DNA of 64,000 nt from an uncultured Luminiphilus sp. (lineage in GTDB: Bacteria; Pseudomonadota; Gammaproteobacteria; Pseudomonadales; Halieaceae): positions 62,001-126,000 of the forward strand of contig CALKDK010000010.1 of the NCBI GenBank assembly GCA_938084055.1. Reading direction: 5' to 3'. Below the pieces are notes generated by a model. The model worked only from the letters and a program-made list of their open reading frames with translations, was not told the origin of the DNA and made no database searches. A program made the translations under genes and the position numbers. Positions 1-7,422 of the stretch are shown piece by piece. The stretch's first letter is position 1. Each line of letters begins with the position of its first letter.

Positions 1-186
1 GGGGTAATTGAGCCCCGGAAAGGGCGGCATACTTCCATCCCAAAGGAGCCGTTCGGTACCGGTACTGATTCCCGACCAGTCGATTTCGACAAGGCAGTCA
101 GTTGAGTCGCAGTCTGGCAGCCCCACCTCGCGTAGCGAGAGGGTGCCTGGTGACTCGAAAACTACTGCAGTTGCAACCTGGCTCAT
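1..186 (-). CDS. bchC: BchC, bacteriochlorophyllide a dehydrogenase (N-terminus only)
   Basis: Partial gene running off the left edge; 62 codons are visible. Translating the minus strand from the ATG at 186 gives a medium-chain-dehydrogenase N-terminus with WSGISTGTE at residues 37-45 and MPPFPGLNYP at 53-62, both hallmarks of BchC as I recall the family. BchC oxidises the 3-hydroxyethyl group of bacteriochlorophyllide a to acetyl, late in bacteriochlorophyll synthesis. A GGAG ribosome-binding site lies 7 nt upstream of the ATG. The gene follows crtF on the same strand, the conserved crtE-crtF-bchC order of purple bacteria, but has its own leader of about 120 bp with a PpsR-type palindrome pair. 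A small GGAGC/GCTCC stem (198-212) sits beside the ribosome-binding site. Confidence 0.9.
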   Translation of the reverse strand, partial: MSQVATAVVFESPGTLSLREVGLPDCDSTDCLVEIDWSGISTGTERLLWDGSMPPFPGLNYP

Positions 187-268
187 CCAAAGGCTCCGGA
201 GCACATGGCTCCCCCGGCTTTTTGTTATTTGCCCCTTAACGCACAGGTTTTCACCTGCATTGGGTATA

Positions 269-286
269 TGTCAGTTTAAAGAGACA
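269..286. promoter_or_regulatory. PpsR/CrtJ-type operator upstream of bchC
   Basis: An exact TGT-N12-ACA palindrome lies in the crtF-bchC gap. A second, one-base-off copy (TGT-N12-ACG) lies at 295-312, 8 bp away and overlapping the crtF stop. On the minus strand the exact site is followed directly by TATACC, a plausible -10 box for bchC. Paired sites about 8 bp apart are the known layout for cooperative binding by the redox/light repressor PpsR (CrtJ). The regulator gene is not in the window, so its identity is inferred. Confidence 0.75.
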
Positions 287-307
287 AATGAAACTGTCAA
301 CAAAAGA

Positions 308-1453
308 TTACGCATTCGTTTTATTTCCTGTGAGCACCCGAACCAGCACAGGCATGGGGCTTTTCCGCTCTCGAATGTTGGTGAAACCGGCTTTAGACAT
401 CATTTCGCCCAACTCGGCGGCTGTCCTGGGGCGCCCACTGCCCATCGCCCACAAATACATCCCAAAATAGCTGTGCCCGATAGCCGCTGATCCCGGTGTT
501 TCCGCCATCGGTTCCGCAACCACCAGTTGGCCCCCTGAATTCAGGGCCTCGTAGGCCTTTAGCAGCAAGCTTTGCACGGGACCGTCATCATGGTCGTGCA
601 GCACGCGCACGAGGCTGATGACGTCAGCCGATCTCGGAAGGGGATCAGCAAACATGTCGCCACCCAGAAAACAAAGGGCGTCACTTGGTTCGGTGTTTTC
701 CCGCTCGGCACGCTCGGCGACGGCGGGCAGATCCAGGACACGGGCCGAGAGGTGTGGAAATCGGGCGAGAGCCATCCGGGCAAAAGCACCGGTTCCGCCA
801 GCGATATCCAGCAGTTGTTCGTGAGCACGCAAGTCGACGGCATCCAACACGTAGTCGGCGATCATCCCCTGGGATGTCGCCATCAGGTCACTGTACGTGT
901 CCGGATTGGTGGTCCTGGTTATGACTTCATCGTAAGCCCAGTAGCGTGCCAGGGCGGCCTCTTTTCGGTCGGCAAGGATTGCGCTGGGATCCGCTAGATC
1001 GCTGTACAGATGGCGGTGATGCTTAACCATTGCGCCGATACCCGGGTTGGCCAACAGGGCGGCACCAAGCTCTCCCAAGCCCCAGAATTGGTCAGGGTAG
1101 TGCTCCAGCAGGCCGAGGGCTCTTGCCGCTTTAAGCAGGGTCGCCAGACCTGGCTCCGGCACGCCAGTCAGTGCAACCAGATTGTCCGTGTGGATTGGAC
1201 CTTCAGCCAGGATTTGAGGGAGTTCGAGGTCAAGGAAAGCCATCAGCGTCTGTGAGTAAACGAAGCCAGCGGTAATGTGGTGGAGTTGGGTTGCCCGGCG
1301 ATTGGCGATGCCCTGGGTAATGGGATTGCGGGCGGCCCAGCGCTGAAATCGAGGATTTGCAATCAATTTATTTCTGAACTGATGCCAGCGCAGACGCAGT
1401 GAACCCCCAACTTGTGGAAGTTCCTGGAGCATTGCCTGACTGCGGACCGGCAC
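308..1453 (-). CDS. crtF: CrtF, hydroxyneurosporene/demethylspheroidene O-methyltransferase
   Basis: Predicted SAM-dependent methyltransferase of 381 residues that methylates the tertiary 1-hydroxyl of acyclic carotenoids, the methoxylation step of spheroidene and spirilloxanthin synthesis. The N-terminal half is a dimerisation/winged-helix region typical of O-methyltransferases. The SAM-binding glycine motif DIAGGTGAF is at 216-224, followed by LDLPAV at 240-245 and a RVLHDHDD segment at 283-290 where this family keeps its catalytic histidine. The start is only 3 nt from the crtE stop, so the two are surely co-transcribed. Length and position upstream of bchC match CrtF of other purple bacteria. 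Confidence 0.92.
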   Translation of the reverse strand: MPVRSQAMLQELPQVGGSLRLRWHQFRNKLIANPRFQRWAARNPITQGIANRRATQLHHITAGFVYSQTLMAFLDLELPQILAEGPIHTDNLVALTGVPEPGLATLLKAARALGLLEHYPDQFWGLGELGAALLANPGIGAMVKHHRHLYSDLADPSAILADRKEAALARYWAYDEVITRTTNPDTYSDLMATSQGMIADYVLDAVDLRAHEQLLDIAGGTGAFARMALARFPHLSARVLDLPAVAERAERENTEPSDALCFLGGDMFADPLPRSADVISLVRVLHDHDDGPVQSLLLKAYEALNSGGQLVVAEPMAETPGSAAIGHSYFGMYLWAMGSGRPRTAAELGEMMSKAGFTNIRERKSPMPVLVRVLTGNKTNA

Positions 1454-1456
1454 GTC

Positions 1457-2335
1457 TCAGGCCGCCGAGTGCTTCACCCCCTGGGGGAAGAAGCGATTGG
1501 ACTGCTGCTGCACCATTTCCTGAAGGAGAGCTCTACCCTGGCAGTCTGGAATCGAGTCGAGGCCCTTTTCTATGCAATTCTCAAGGCGCTTGACCGCGCC
1601 CTCCAGCCCAAGGTCCCGCACCGCGCTGGGACGATCCAGGGCGACATCTATCCCCGTTGGCTTGCCGATAACGTCGGGGTCAGCGATGGCGTCTTGAATG
1701 TCATCAGCCACCTGGTAGGCCTCTCCGATACCCTCGCCCAACTGTCGCCAGGGCGCCGGGTCTACCCCTGCGGATGCTGCACCAGCACGGGTTGCAGCGA
1801 CAAAAAGCGCGCCGGTTTTTGATCTGTGATAATGCTCAAGGTCAACCCTCGGTTCACATTCCCAGGCCTGACCGGCACAAATCCCCATCGGTCCGCCAAC
1901 GCCACTCGCGACGATGCCCGTCACCGTGGCCAACCGCACTGGGTGTGTGAGGCGGGATCCCAGAGCCGACAGCTGCTGGAAGGCGGCAACAATCAGCGCG
2001 TCGCCGGTGAGTACGGCAATACGTTCGCCAAAAGCTGCGTGCAGTGAAGGTTTCCCGCGCCGAGCTATGGCATCGTCAAAGCAGGGCAGATCATCGTGCA
2101 CAAGCGAGGCGCAGTGGAGCAGTTCGATCGCCGCTGCCGCCGCTGAGGCCAGCCTCGGTTCCGAATTGCCATTGGCGAGTGAGACCGCGAGACACAGTCG
2201 GGGTCGCACCCGTGCGCCACCGGGAAACACGGCATAATCCAACGCCCGCGCAAGCAGCGGCGGGCAGGCTTCCCCTGATGCCTCCCGAATCGCCAAGGCC
2301 AGTGTACGTTCGCAGTCCAGCGATGTTTTTCCCAT
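1457..2335 (-). CDS. crtE: CrtE, geranylgeranyl diphosphate synthase
   Basis: Trans-isoprenyl diphosphate synthase of 292 residues making the C20 precursor for carotenoids and for the bacteriochlorophyll tail. Both aspartate-rich motifs are visible: DDLPCFDD at 81-88 (first) and DDIQD at 211-215 (second), with the GGARVRP segment near 39-45 that binds IPP. The form of the first motif is the one seen in CrtE of photosynthetic proteobacteria. It is the first gene of the leftward crtE-crtF unit and is divergent from crtC. The 92 bp between them hold two perfect PpsR-type palindromes. Confidence 0.93.
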   Translation of the reverse strand: MGKTSLDCERTLALAIREASGEACPPLLARALDYAVFPGGARVRPRLCLAVSLANGNSEPRLASAAAAAIELLHCASLVHDDLPCFDDAIARRGKPSLHAAFGERIAVLTGDALIVAAFQQLSALGSRLTHPVRLATVTGIVASGVGGPMGICAGQAWECEPRVDLEHYHRSKTGALFVAATRAGAASAGVDPAPWRQLGEGIGEAYQVADDIQDAIADPDVIGKPTGIDVALDRPSAVRDLGLEGAVKRLENCIEKGLDSIPDCQGRALLQEMVQQQSNRFFPQGVKHSAA

Positions 2336-2362
2336 GGCTCACGCCTCCGTTAGTGGAAGGGA

Positions 2363-2409
2363 TTGCTGTAAAGTAAACAAGACATATAAGATGTTCAAGA
2401 CAATTTACA
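2363..2409. promoter_or_regulatory. Divergent crtE/crtC promoter with two PpsR/CrtJ-type operators
   Basis: Two exact TGT-N12-ACA palindromes lie at 2367-2384 and 2392-2409, separated by 7 bp. For crtC, TTGCTG (2363-2368) and TATAAG (2385-2390) form a sigma70-like promoter with 16 bp spacing, whose spacer is almost entirely the first palindrome. For crtE, the other strand of the same gap reads TCTTAT (2391-2386), a possible -10 directly after the second palindrome. A repressor bound as a pair would cover both promoters. The sites are seen directly; PpsR as the binding protein is inference. Confidence 0.8.
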
Positions 2410-2427
2410 CATTGGTTTGGGAAAAAC

Positions 2428-3438
2428 GTGGCAATAAATAACGGGTCTGAACACCCCCCGCAGCAGATCATGGCGGGCCATACGCTCGGATTTGATGCGC
2501 CAGTTCCAGAGGGGGGCTACCGCTGGTGGTATTTGGATGCGTTCAGCGACGATGGCACCGCGGCTCTGACAGTTATTGTCTTTATAGGCAGCGTATTTTC
2601 CCCGTATTACTATCGGGCGCGGCAGCGTGGCCTGGGCATTCCTGAAAATTTTTGCAGCGTGAATGCCATTCTGTACGGCCCGAACAGGCGGCGCTGGGCT
2701 ATGACCGAGAGAGGCTCGGGTGACCTTGAGCGCGGTTCCGATTACCTGGCGATCGGTCCCAGCCGGGTACTGGACCGGGGTGACGGTCGTTTTATTTTTC
2801 AGATCGATGAGGTATGCAGCCCCTTTCCCAGTCGTATGCGGGGACAGATTGAGCTGTGGATTAATGCGCTGGGTCGTGATTGCTTTCCATTGGATGACAC
2901 GGGTGACCACCGCTGGTGGCCAGCGTCGCCGGCGGGGAGGGTTAAGGTCACCATGGCCCAGCCCAATCTGTCCTGGGCGGGGGCTGCCTATCTCGACAGC
3001 AATGCCGGGGTGGTGCCGCTGGAGCAGACCTTCCTCAATTGGCATTGGCAGCGCAGTACGGCGAGGGAGGGCGCCGGACATATTCACTACGATGCGACCT
3101 TGTTGAATGGGAGCCAGCGATCCCTGGGACTTGCCTTCGCTCCAGGTGGGGAGTGCCAGCCCCTGTCGGACCCGGGTTGCCAGGGCGATTTGGCCCCCAC
3201 GCCCCTGTGGCGTGCAGAGCGCCGGTGCCGTGCCCTGGTGGGGGAACCGAAGATCGTCGCCACCCTTGAGGAATCACCCTTTTACGCTCGATCTGTTTTG
3301 GAGTTGGACTCCGGGCTTGGCCCTCGGAAAGTTATGCATGAGAGCCTGCACCTCGATCGATTTACCCGTCCCTGGATGCAGTTGCTGCTACCGGTGCGGA
3401 TGCCAAGGCGACAACTGGCCTCGGCAGCGCTCACGTAA
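2428..3438 (+). CDS. crtC: CrtC, carotenoid 1,2-hydratase (hydroxyneurosporene synthase)
   Basis: 336-residue CrtC-family protein that adds water to the terminal C1,2 double bond of neurosporene or lycopene, making the substrate for CrtD and CrtF. The N-terminal block GGYRWWYLDAFSDDG (about 29-43) and the following SVFSPYYYRAR stretch are diagnostic, and the lipocalin-like rest has the usual length. It begins at a GTG; no in-frame ATG precedes the conserved block. It is transcribed alone, divergent from crtE, and converges on crtB across a 444 bp gap. Confidence 0.92.
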   Translation: MAINNGSEHPPQQIMAGHTLGFDAPVPEGGYRWWYLDAFSDDGTAALTVIVFIGSVFSPYYYRARQRGLGIPENFCSVNAILYGPNRRRWAMTERGSGDLERGSDYLAIGPSRVLDRGDGRFIFQIDEVCSPFPSRMRGQIELWINALGRDCFPLDDTGDHRWWPASPAGRVKVTMAQPNLSWAGAAYLDSNAGVVPLEQTFLNWHWQRSTAREGAGHIHYDATLLNGSQRSLGLAFAPGGECQPLSDPGCQGDLAPTPLWRAERRCRALVGEPKIVATLEESPFYARSVLELDSGLGPRKVMHESLHLDRFTRPWMQLLLPVRMPRRQLASAALT

Positions 3439-3882
3439 TCGATGTCGATACCTAACAGATCGCCCAGGGATCTGGGGCGGCGATGATGCGTTGTCGTACT
3501 TGCCAGTTTTGCTACGTAGACGCGCTTTCGGAGAATTGAGCTCAGCCCTGCAGCTGATGGCCGTGTGTCTCTGACTGTACCCCTCTATTAATGCGTCGAA
3601 ACGAGCGTCCCCAAGCCATGCCTGGTGGTAACAACGGCTCTTGGGCAGGATCGATGGGCCGGTTGTGCACACTCAGCGTTCGCGCATGGTTTCAGATGCT
3701 CATCACAGCGAAGGAAGTTTCCTCGACATTGATCTTTGACGCGTTCAATGCCGACTATGTCCGCACGGCCCGGTCTACAGCCAGGCAAAAACCTGATCAA
3801 AGAGGCTTCACGGCGAAGCCAATTTCAGTGCGTGCAGATATAGGATTCAAGCGCCGCTGGCTCTGTTTCGAGGGTCGATTTT
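3439..3882. other. 444 bp convergent gap between crtC and crtB, no gene recognised
   Basis: Neither strand gives a protein I recognise; the open frames here are short or mirror crtB. Two hairpins stand out: a 6 bp stem at 3804-3820 (GGCTTC/GAAGCC) and a 7 bp stem at 3869-3892 (CGAGGGT/ACCCTCG) spanning the crtB stop. Neither is followed by a clear T-run, so they are at best weak terminator candidates. The space is long for this compact cluster and could be the remains of a lost gene. Confidence 0.4.
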
Positions 3883-4974
3883 TTAACCCTCGCCCACCGG
3901 CATGTCCCGAGCGGCGTTGGCCGCCTGCTGGCGTGCTTCGAGCACTGCAAAGAGGTCTAGTGTCCAGATCATGCGCCTGTAAAGGCGATGAAACAGCGAG
4001 TCCCGGAAGGTTGCGCCGGCTGATCGTAGCGGTTGCTGCTCGACGGCATCGATCAGGTACTGGCATTCGGGTAATGCGGGTTCATGCAGGCCCTCCGTGC
4101 CAAGGCGTACCCAGCCCGGTGTTTTCAGTACCAGACGGGTCTTACCCGCAAAACCAATGAATGCCCGGGTATCGACCGAGTTGCCCCCGTTTTTAAGCAG
4201 GGTGTGGCCGATCTCGGCGTACAGGAGGCGGGCCGCGTAAATACCTGGCCGGGCGCTTGCAGGCAACTGCGCAATACCGCTTTCACTGCGCTGGTATAGA
4301 AAATCAGCTCTTTGGAGCAACTGTTCCAGGACCGCCCGGAGGGCTGGTGTGAAGCGCGGCTGGTGCAGGAAGTCAGCTGGATCAATGCCCTCGGCCCTGA
4401 GCAAATCGTGGGGTAGGTAAAGCCTGCCTGCCCGCGCATCCTCTCCCACGTCCCTCGCGATATTGGTGAGCTGCATCGCAACACCCAGGTCTGCTGCCCG
4501 GGCCAACGCCTGCGGCGTTCGTACGCCCATTAAAATCGCCATCATGACACCTACGACCCCGGCGACGCGGGTGCTGTAGGCATAGACGTCTGAGAGTGAA
4601 TTGTAGTTTCGTCCGCTGGCGTCCCAGGCGAATCCTTCCAGCAGGGCCTCGAGCAAGGTTCTTGGCAGGGTATGCTTCGCTACAATGCGGGCCAGCACGC
4701 GATCTACGGTGCGATGCCCTGGCATCTGGTTGTAGATGCAATCCAAACGCCCACGCAGTTCCGAAAGTCCTACTTCGGGATTGCCTCCCTCATCGATGAG
4801 GTCGTCAGCTTCTCGGCAGAAGGCGTAGAGACCGCAGGCATCGTTGCGCAGGGTGGGGGGGAGAAGCTGGGATGCCACCCAGAATGAACGACTGCCGCCG
4901 GATAGCGTCTGGCGACAGTGGGCCAGATCTGTATAGGGTGTGGGCAGCTCAGCCGTGTCTGATATCAGCTGCAT
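3883..4974 (-). CDS. crtB: CrtB, phytoene synthase
   Basis: Squalene/phytoene synthase of 363 residues that condenses two geranylgeranyl diphosphates to phytoene. The two aspartate motifs are at 56-62 (ADDLIDE) and 171-180 (NIARDVGEDA), with the expected YAYSTRVAGVVG block between. I chose the ATG at 4974, which gives a normal N-terminus and a 26 nt overlap with the crtI end. The frame stays open to 5079, but the extra 35 residues look like antisense-style coding of crtI and match no family feature. Last gene of the bchI-bchD-bchO-crtI-crtB operon. Confidence 0.92.
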   Translation of the reverse strand: MQLISDTAELPTPYTDLAHCRQTLSGGSRSFWVASQLLPPTLRNDACGLYAFCREADDLIDEGGNPEVGLSELRGRLDCIYNQMPGHRTVDRVLARIVAKHTLPRTLLEALLEGFAWDASGRNYNSLSDVYAYSTRVAGVVGVMMAILMGVRTPQALARAADLGVAMQLTNIARDVGEDARAGRLYLPHDLLRAEGIDPADFLHQPRFTPALRAVLEQLLQRADFLYQRSESGIAQLPASARPGIYAARLLYAEIGHTLLKNGGNSVDTRAFIGFAGKTRLVLKTPGWVRLGTEGLHEPALPECQYLIDAVEQQPLRSAGATFRDSLFHRLYRRMIWTLDLFAVLEARQQAANAARDMPVGEG

Positions 4975-6496
4975 GGGGTACGACTTCGTCAAGGACGCGG
5001 GCGGATGAAATGACGCCGGGAATACCGGCTCCCGGGTGTGTGCCGGCGCCGACAAGATAGAGGCCGTCAAAGTCCTCACTCTGGTTGTGGGGGCGGAACC
5101 AGGCGCTTTGGCTGATTCTTGGCTCGAAACTGAAGCCAGCGCCTTTGAAGGAGTTGAGTCGATCCTGAAAATCCAGGGGCGTCAGCACCCTCGAAGTGAC
5201 TACGTGCCCCGCCAGGTCGGGCAGCACGGTTGAGGCCAGCCGCTCCTCGATGGCCTTCCTGAACTGCTCCCCGTGCTCCAGCCAATTTACCCCCGCGTCA
5301 AGATGGGGTACGGGCGCCAGCGCATAGAAGGTGTCGCAGCCCTCGGGAGCGAGGGACGGGTCCGTGGCCGTGGGTCGATGTAGGTACAGACTGAAATCTT
5401 CGCTCAAGATTTTGCGTTTGAAAATATCGTTGAGCAAACCCTGGTAACGGGGTCCGAGCAGTACCGAGTGGTGCGGCACATTTTCATAACGTTTATCTGT
5501 CCCGAAATACCAGACGAACAGGCCATTTGAATAGGCGGCTTTGTCGAGTCGTTTGTTGGTCCAGCGTCTGCGCTTTGCTTCGGGCAGCAGGTGCCGGTAG
5601 GTCCAGGCCGAATCGGCGTTTGAAACGACTATGTCAGCGTCTATTTGCGTTCCGCCCTTGAGCGATACGCCGGTCACCCGTCGTCCTTCAGTATTGATCT
5701 GCTCGACTTCCGCATTGTAGAAAATGTCGCTGCCCTGGCTTTCAAGCAAGGTGACGAAACCATTGACCAGGCTGCCGGTACCCCCCATCGCAGACCATAC
5801 TCCAAACCGCTGTTCCAGATGTGAGATCAGCGAATAGATCCCCGTTACCGAGAAGGGATTACCCCCGATCAACAAGGGGTGAAAACTCATTACCTGGCGT
5901 AAATAAGGATCTTTGATGTATTTGGATACGAGGCTGTAGACACTGCGATCACTGCGCAGGCGTATCAGCTGTGGAAGAAATCGAACCAGTTGCCACAGAC
6001 TGTTAAATGATTTGAAGCCAAGCCTTTCAAAGCCGACACGATACCGTTGCTCGCTGGCCTTGAGATACTCGAGGTAGCCATCAGCATCGGCTTCATTGAA
6101 GGATTTAATTTGCTCAATATTGCGGTCGCGGTCACCGGAGTAATCGAAGGTTTTGCCGTCATCAAAGCGAATTCGAAAGAATGGATCCATAGGGCGCAGG
6201 TCGACGTCGTCACTCAACCGGCGGCCGCAAAGTGCCCACAATTCTTCCAGAAGAAAGGGTGCCGTAATGATGGTTGGACCGGCGTCAAAGGTAAATCCGT
6301 CCTGTCGGTATACGTAAGCCCGTCCGCCGGGCGCATCGAGCTTTTCCAGCAGCGTGACACGATAGCCCCGAGCCCCGAGTCGGACAGCGGCGGCCAGGCC
6401 ACCAAAGCCGCTGCCGATGACAATGGCATGAGGCCGGTTGTCGAAGGGCGGCATGGGCTGGGCCACTAATTTTGACAGATCCAACTGATTGTTCAT
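4949..6496 (-). CDS. crtI: CrtI, phytoene desaturase
   Basis: FAD-dependent phytoene desaturase of 515 residues. The dinucleotide-binding motif GSGFGG is at 28-33, followed by the PGGRA and FDAGPT blocks. The C-terminal FAD-closing block GAGTHPGAGIPGV is characteristic of CrtI-type desaturases. It introduces three or four double bonds into phytoene, giving neurosporene or lycopene; the sequence alone does not say which. It overlaps crtB and lies 79 bp downstream of bchO. That gap holds a PpsR-type palindrome, so crtIB may also have its own promoter within the operon. Confidence 0.93.
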   Translation of the reverse strand: MNNQLDLSKLVAQPMPPFDNRPHAIVIGSGFGGLAAAVRLGARGYRVTLLEKLDAPGGRAYVYRQDGFTFDAGPTIITAPFLLEELWALCGRRLSDDVDLRPMDPFFRIRFDDGKTFDYSGDRDRNIEQIKSFNEADADGYLEYLKASEQRYRVGFERLGFKSFNSLWQLVRFLPQLIRLRSDRSVYSLVSKYIKDPYLRQVMSFHPLLIGGNPFSVTGIYSLISHLEQRFGVWSAMGGTGSLVNGFVTLLESQGSDIFYNAEVEQINTEGRRVTGVSLKGGTQIDADIVVSNADSAWTYRHLLPEAKRRRWTNKRLDKAAYSNGLFVWYFGTDKRYENVPHHSVLLGPRYQGLLNDIFKRKILSEDFSLYLHRPTATDPSLAPEGCDTFYALAPVPHLDAGVNWLEHGEQFRKAIEERLASTVLPDLAGHVVTSRVLTPLDFQDRLNSFKGAGFSFEPRISQSAWFRPHNQSEDFDGLYLVGAGTHPGAGIPGVISSARVLDEVVPHAADIRHG

Positions 6497-6514
6497 TATT
6501 TTAGACTTATAAAA

Positions 6515-6532
6515 TGTCTATATTTATGGACA
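6515..6532. promoter_or_regulatory. PpsR/CrtJ-type operator upstream of crtI
   Basis: An exact TGT-N12-ACA palindrome lies in the bchO-crtI gap. A degenerate partner (TGT-N12-ACT) at 6490-6507 overlaps the crtI start codon and is 7 bp away, the same spacing as at crtE/crtC. On the minus strand the exact site is followed at once by TTTTATAAG, where a -10 box would sit. This suggests internal control of crtIB separately from bchIDO. Confidence 0.7.
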
Positions 6533-6575
6533 GTCTAGCAGCCTGCCAGACCGATAGATAGCAGGATAAAAGAAC

Positions 6576-7421
6576 TTATAAAGTGGACTGGATGATGTCG
6601 GCGAAGGGTTTGGGGTTTTCCTCATGACCGAGGTGTCCAAGGTCGGGCACGCTGTATAGCTTCGAGCAGGCGACAAACTCGGAAAGGCGCTCTGACTGCC
6701 AGGGCGACACGGTTCGATCGTTGCTGCAGGTAACGAGGTGTAGAGGCGTACGAAGACTGGGCAGCAGCTGTCGCTGAGGTTCAAGATCCCAGCCGGCCAT
6801 CATTTTCAGGGTGCCCATAATATGCTCGGGTCGCGAGATCAGCTCTCGGTAGCAGCGCATCATCTCCGCGCTGGGGACAGAGCCCGTTTCAATCAGCATG
6901 TTGCGTACCGGCCGATTGAACATACCGTGGGCGGCGGTGATGTAGGCCAGTAGTTTTGATCGAGACATCCACTTTGCCAGTCGGTTGAACAGTGGGGCGG
7001 CAGCAGAGCCAAAGGGCAGGAACGCACCGTTCAGGGAAATGATCGCGGCGGGCGCAAATTGGGATTGCAGGGTCATGTGGGTTGCGATCACGGCGCCGGC
7101 CGAGTGGCCCACCAGCAGTTTGGGCCGGCTGCCCATGGTCTCGAGTAGCCCCTTCAGGTGACGAGCAAAGCCATCCACGTGGATGTCTTCCTCGGGAAGC
7201 GGGCTGCTAAAGCCCTGTCCGGGCAAATCAGGCATGATCAAGGTAAAGCGGTCGGCGAGCTCATCGGCCAAGGCAGCCCAGGTGTGTGTCGACGCACCGG
7301 TGCCGTGGATCATCAGAAGTGACGGGCCTGATCCACGGGTCTGGACGTGCCAATGCACGCCATCAACGTCAATAAAGCGACTGTACTGTCGATTGGGCCA
7401 GAACTCGGGCAGGCTGTTCAT
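6576..7421 (-). CDS. bchO: BchO, alpha/beta hydrolase of the magnesium chelatase locus
   Basis: 281-residue alpha/beta hydrolase matching BchO, which sits with bchI and bchD in purple bacteria and is thought to assist magnesium chelatase; its substrate is not established. Visible are the oxyanion HGTGAS block at 39-44, the nucleophile elbow GHSAG at 105-109 and a C-terminal LGHLGHEE that would supply the histidine. One nucleotide separates its start from the bchD stop. Identity rests on family resemblance plus the diagnostic gene order. Confidence 0.88.
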   Translation of the reverse strand: MNSLPEFWPNRQYSRFIDVDGVHWHVQTRGSGPSLLMIHGTGASTHTWAALADELADRFTLIMPDLPGQGFSSPLPEEDIHVDGFARHLKGLLETMGSRPKLLVGHSAGAVIATHMTLQSQFAPAAIISLNGAFLPFGSAAAPLFNRLAKWMSRSKLLAYITAAHGMFNRPVRNMLIETGSVPSAEMMRCYRELISRPEHIMGTLKMMAGWDLEPQRQLLPSLRTPLHLVTCSNDRTVSPWQSERLSEFVACSKLYSVPDLGHLGHEENPKPFADIIQSTL

Positions 7422-7422
7422 T

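Noticed and set aside
8-490. 160-codon rightward open frame at the left edge
   Set aside because: It lies antisense to bchC and crtF, whose products are clear, and has no recognisable domain.
2395-3087. 230-codon leftward frame
   Set aside because: Antisense to crtC and without family features.
3804-3820. GGCTTC/GAAGCC hairpin as a crtB/crtC terminator
   Set aside because: Short stem with no T-run on either strand.
3591-4160. 189-codon rightward frame in the crtC-crtB gap
   Set aside because: Its second half is antisense to crtB and the Arg/Pro-rich translation resembles no family.
4975-5079. Longer N-terminus for crtB
   Set aside because: The extra 35 residues overlap crtI and do not look like phytoene synthase; the ATG at 4974 gives the normal length.
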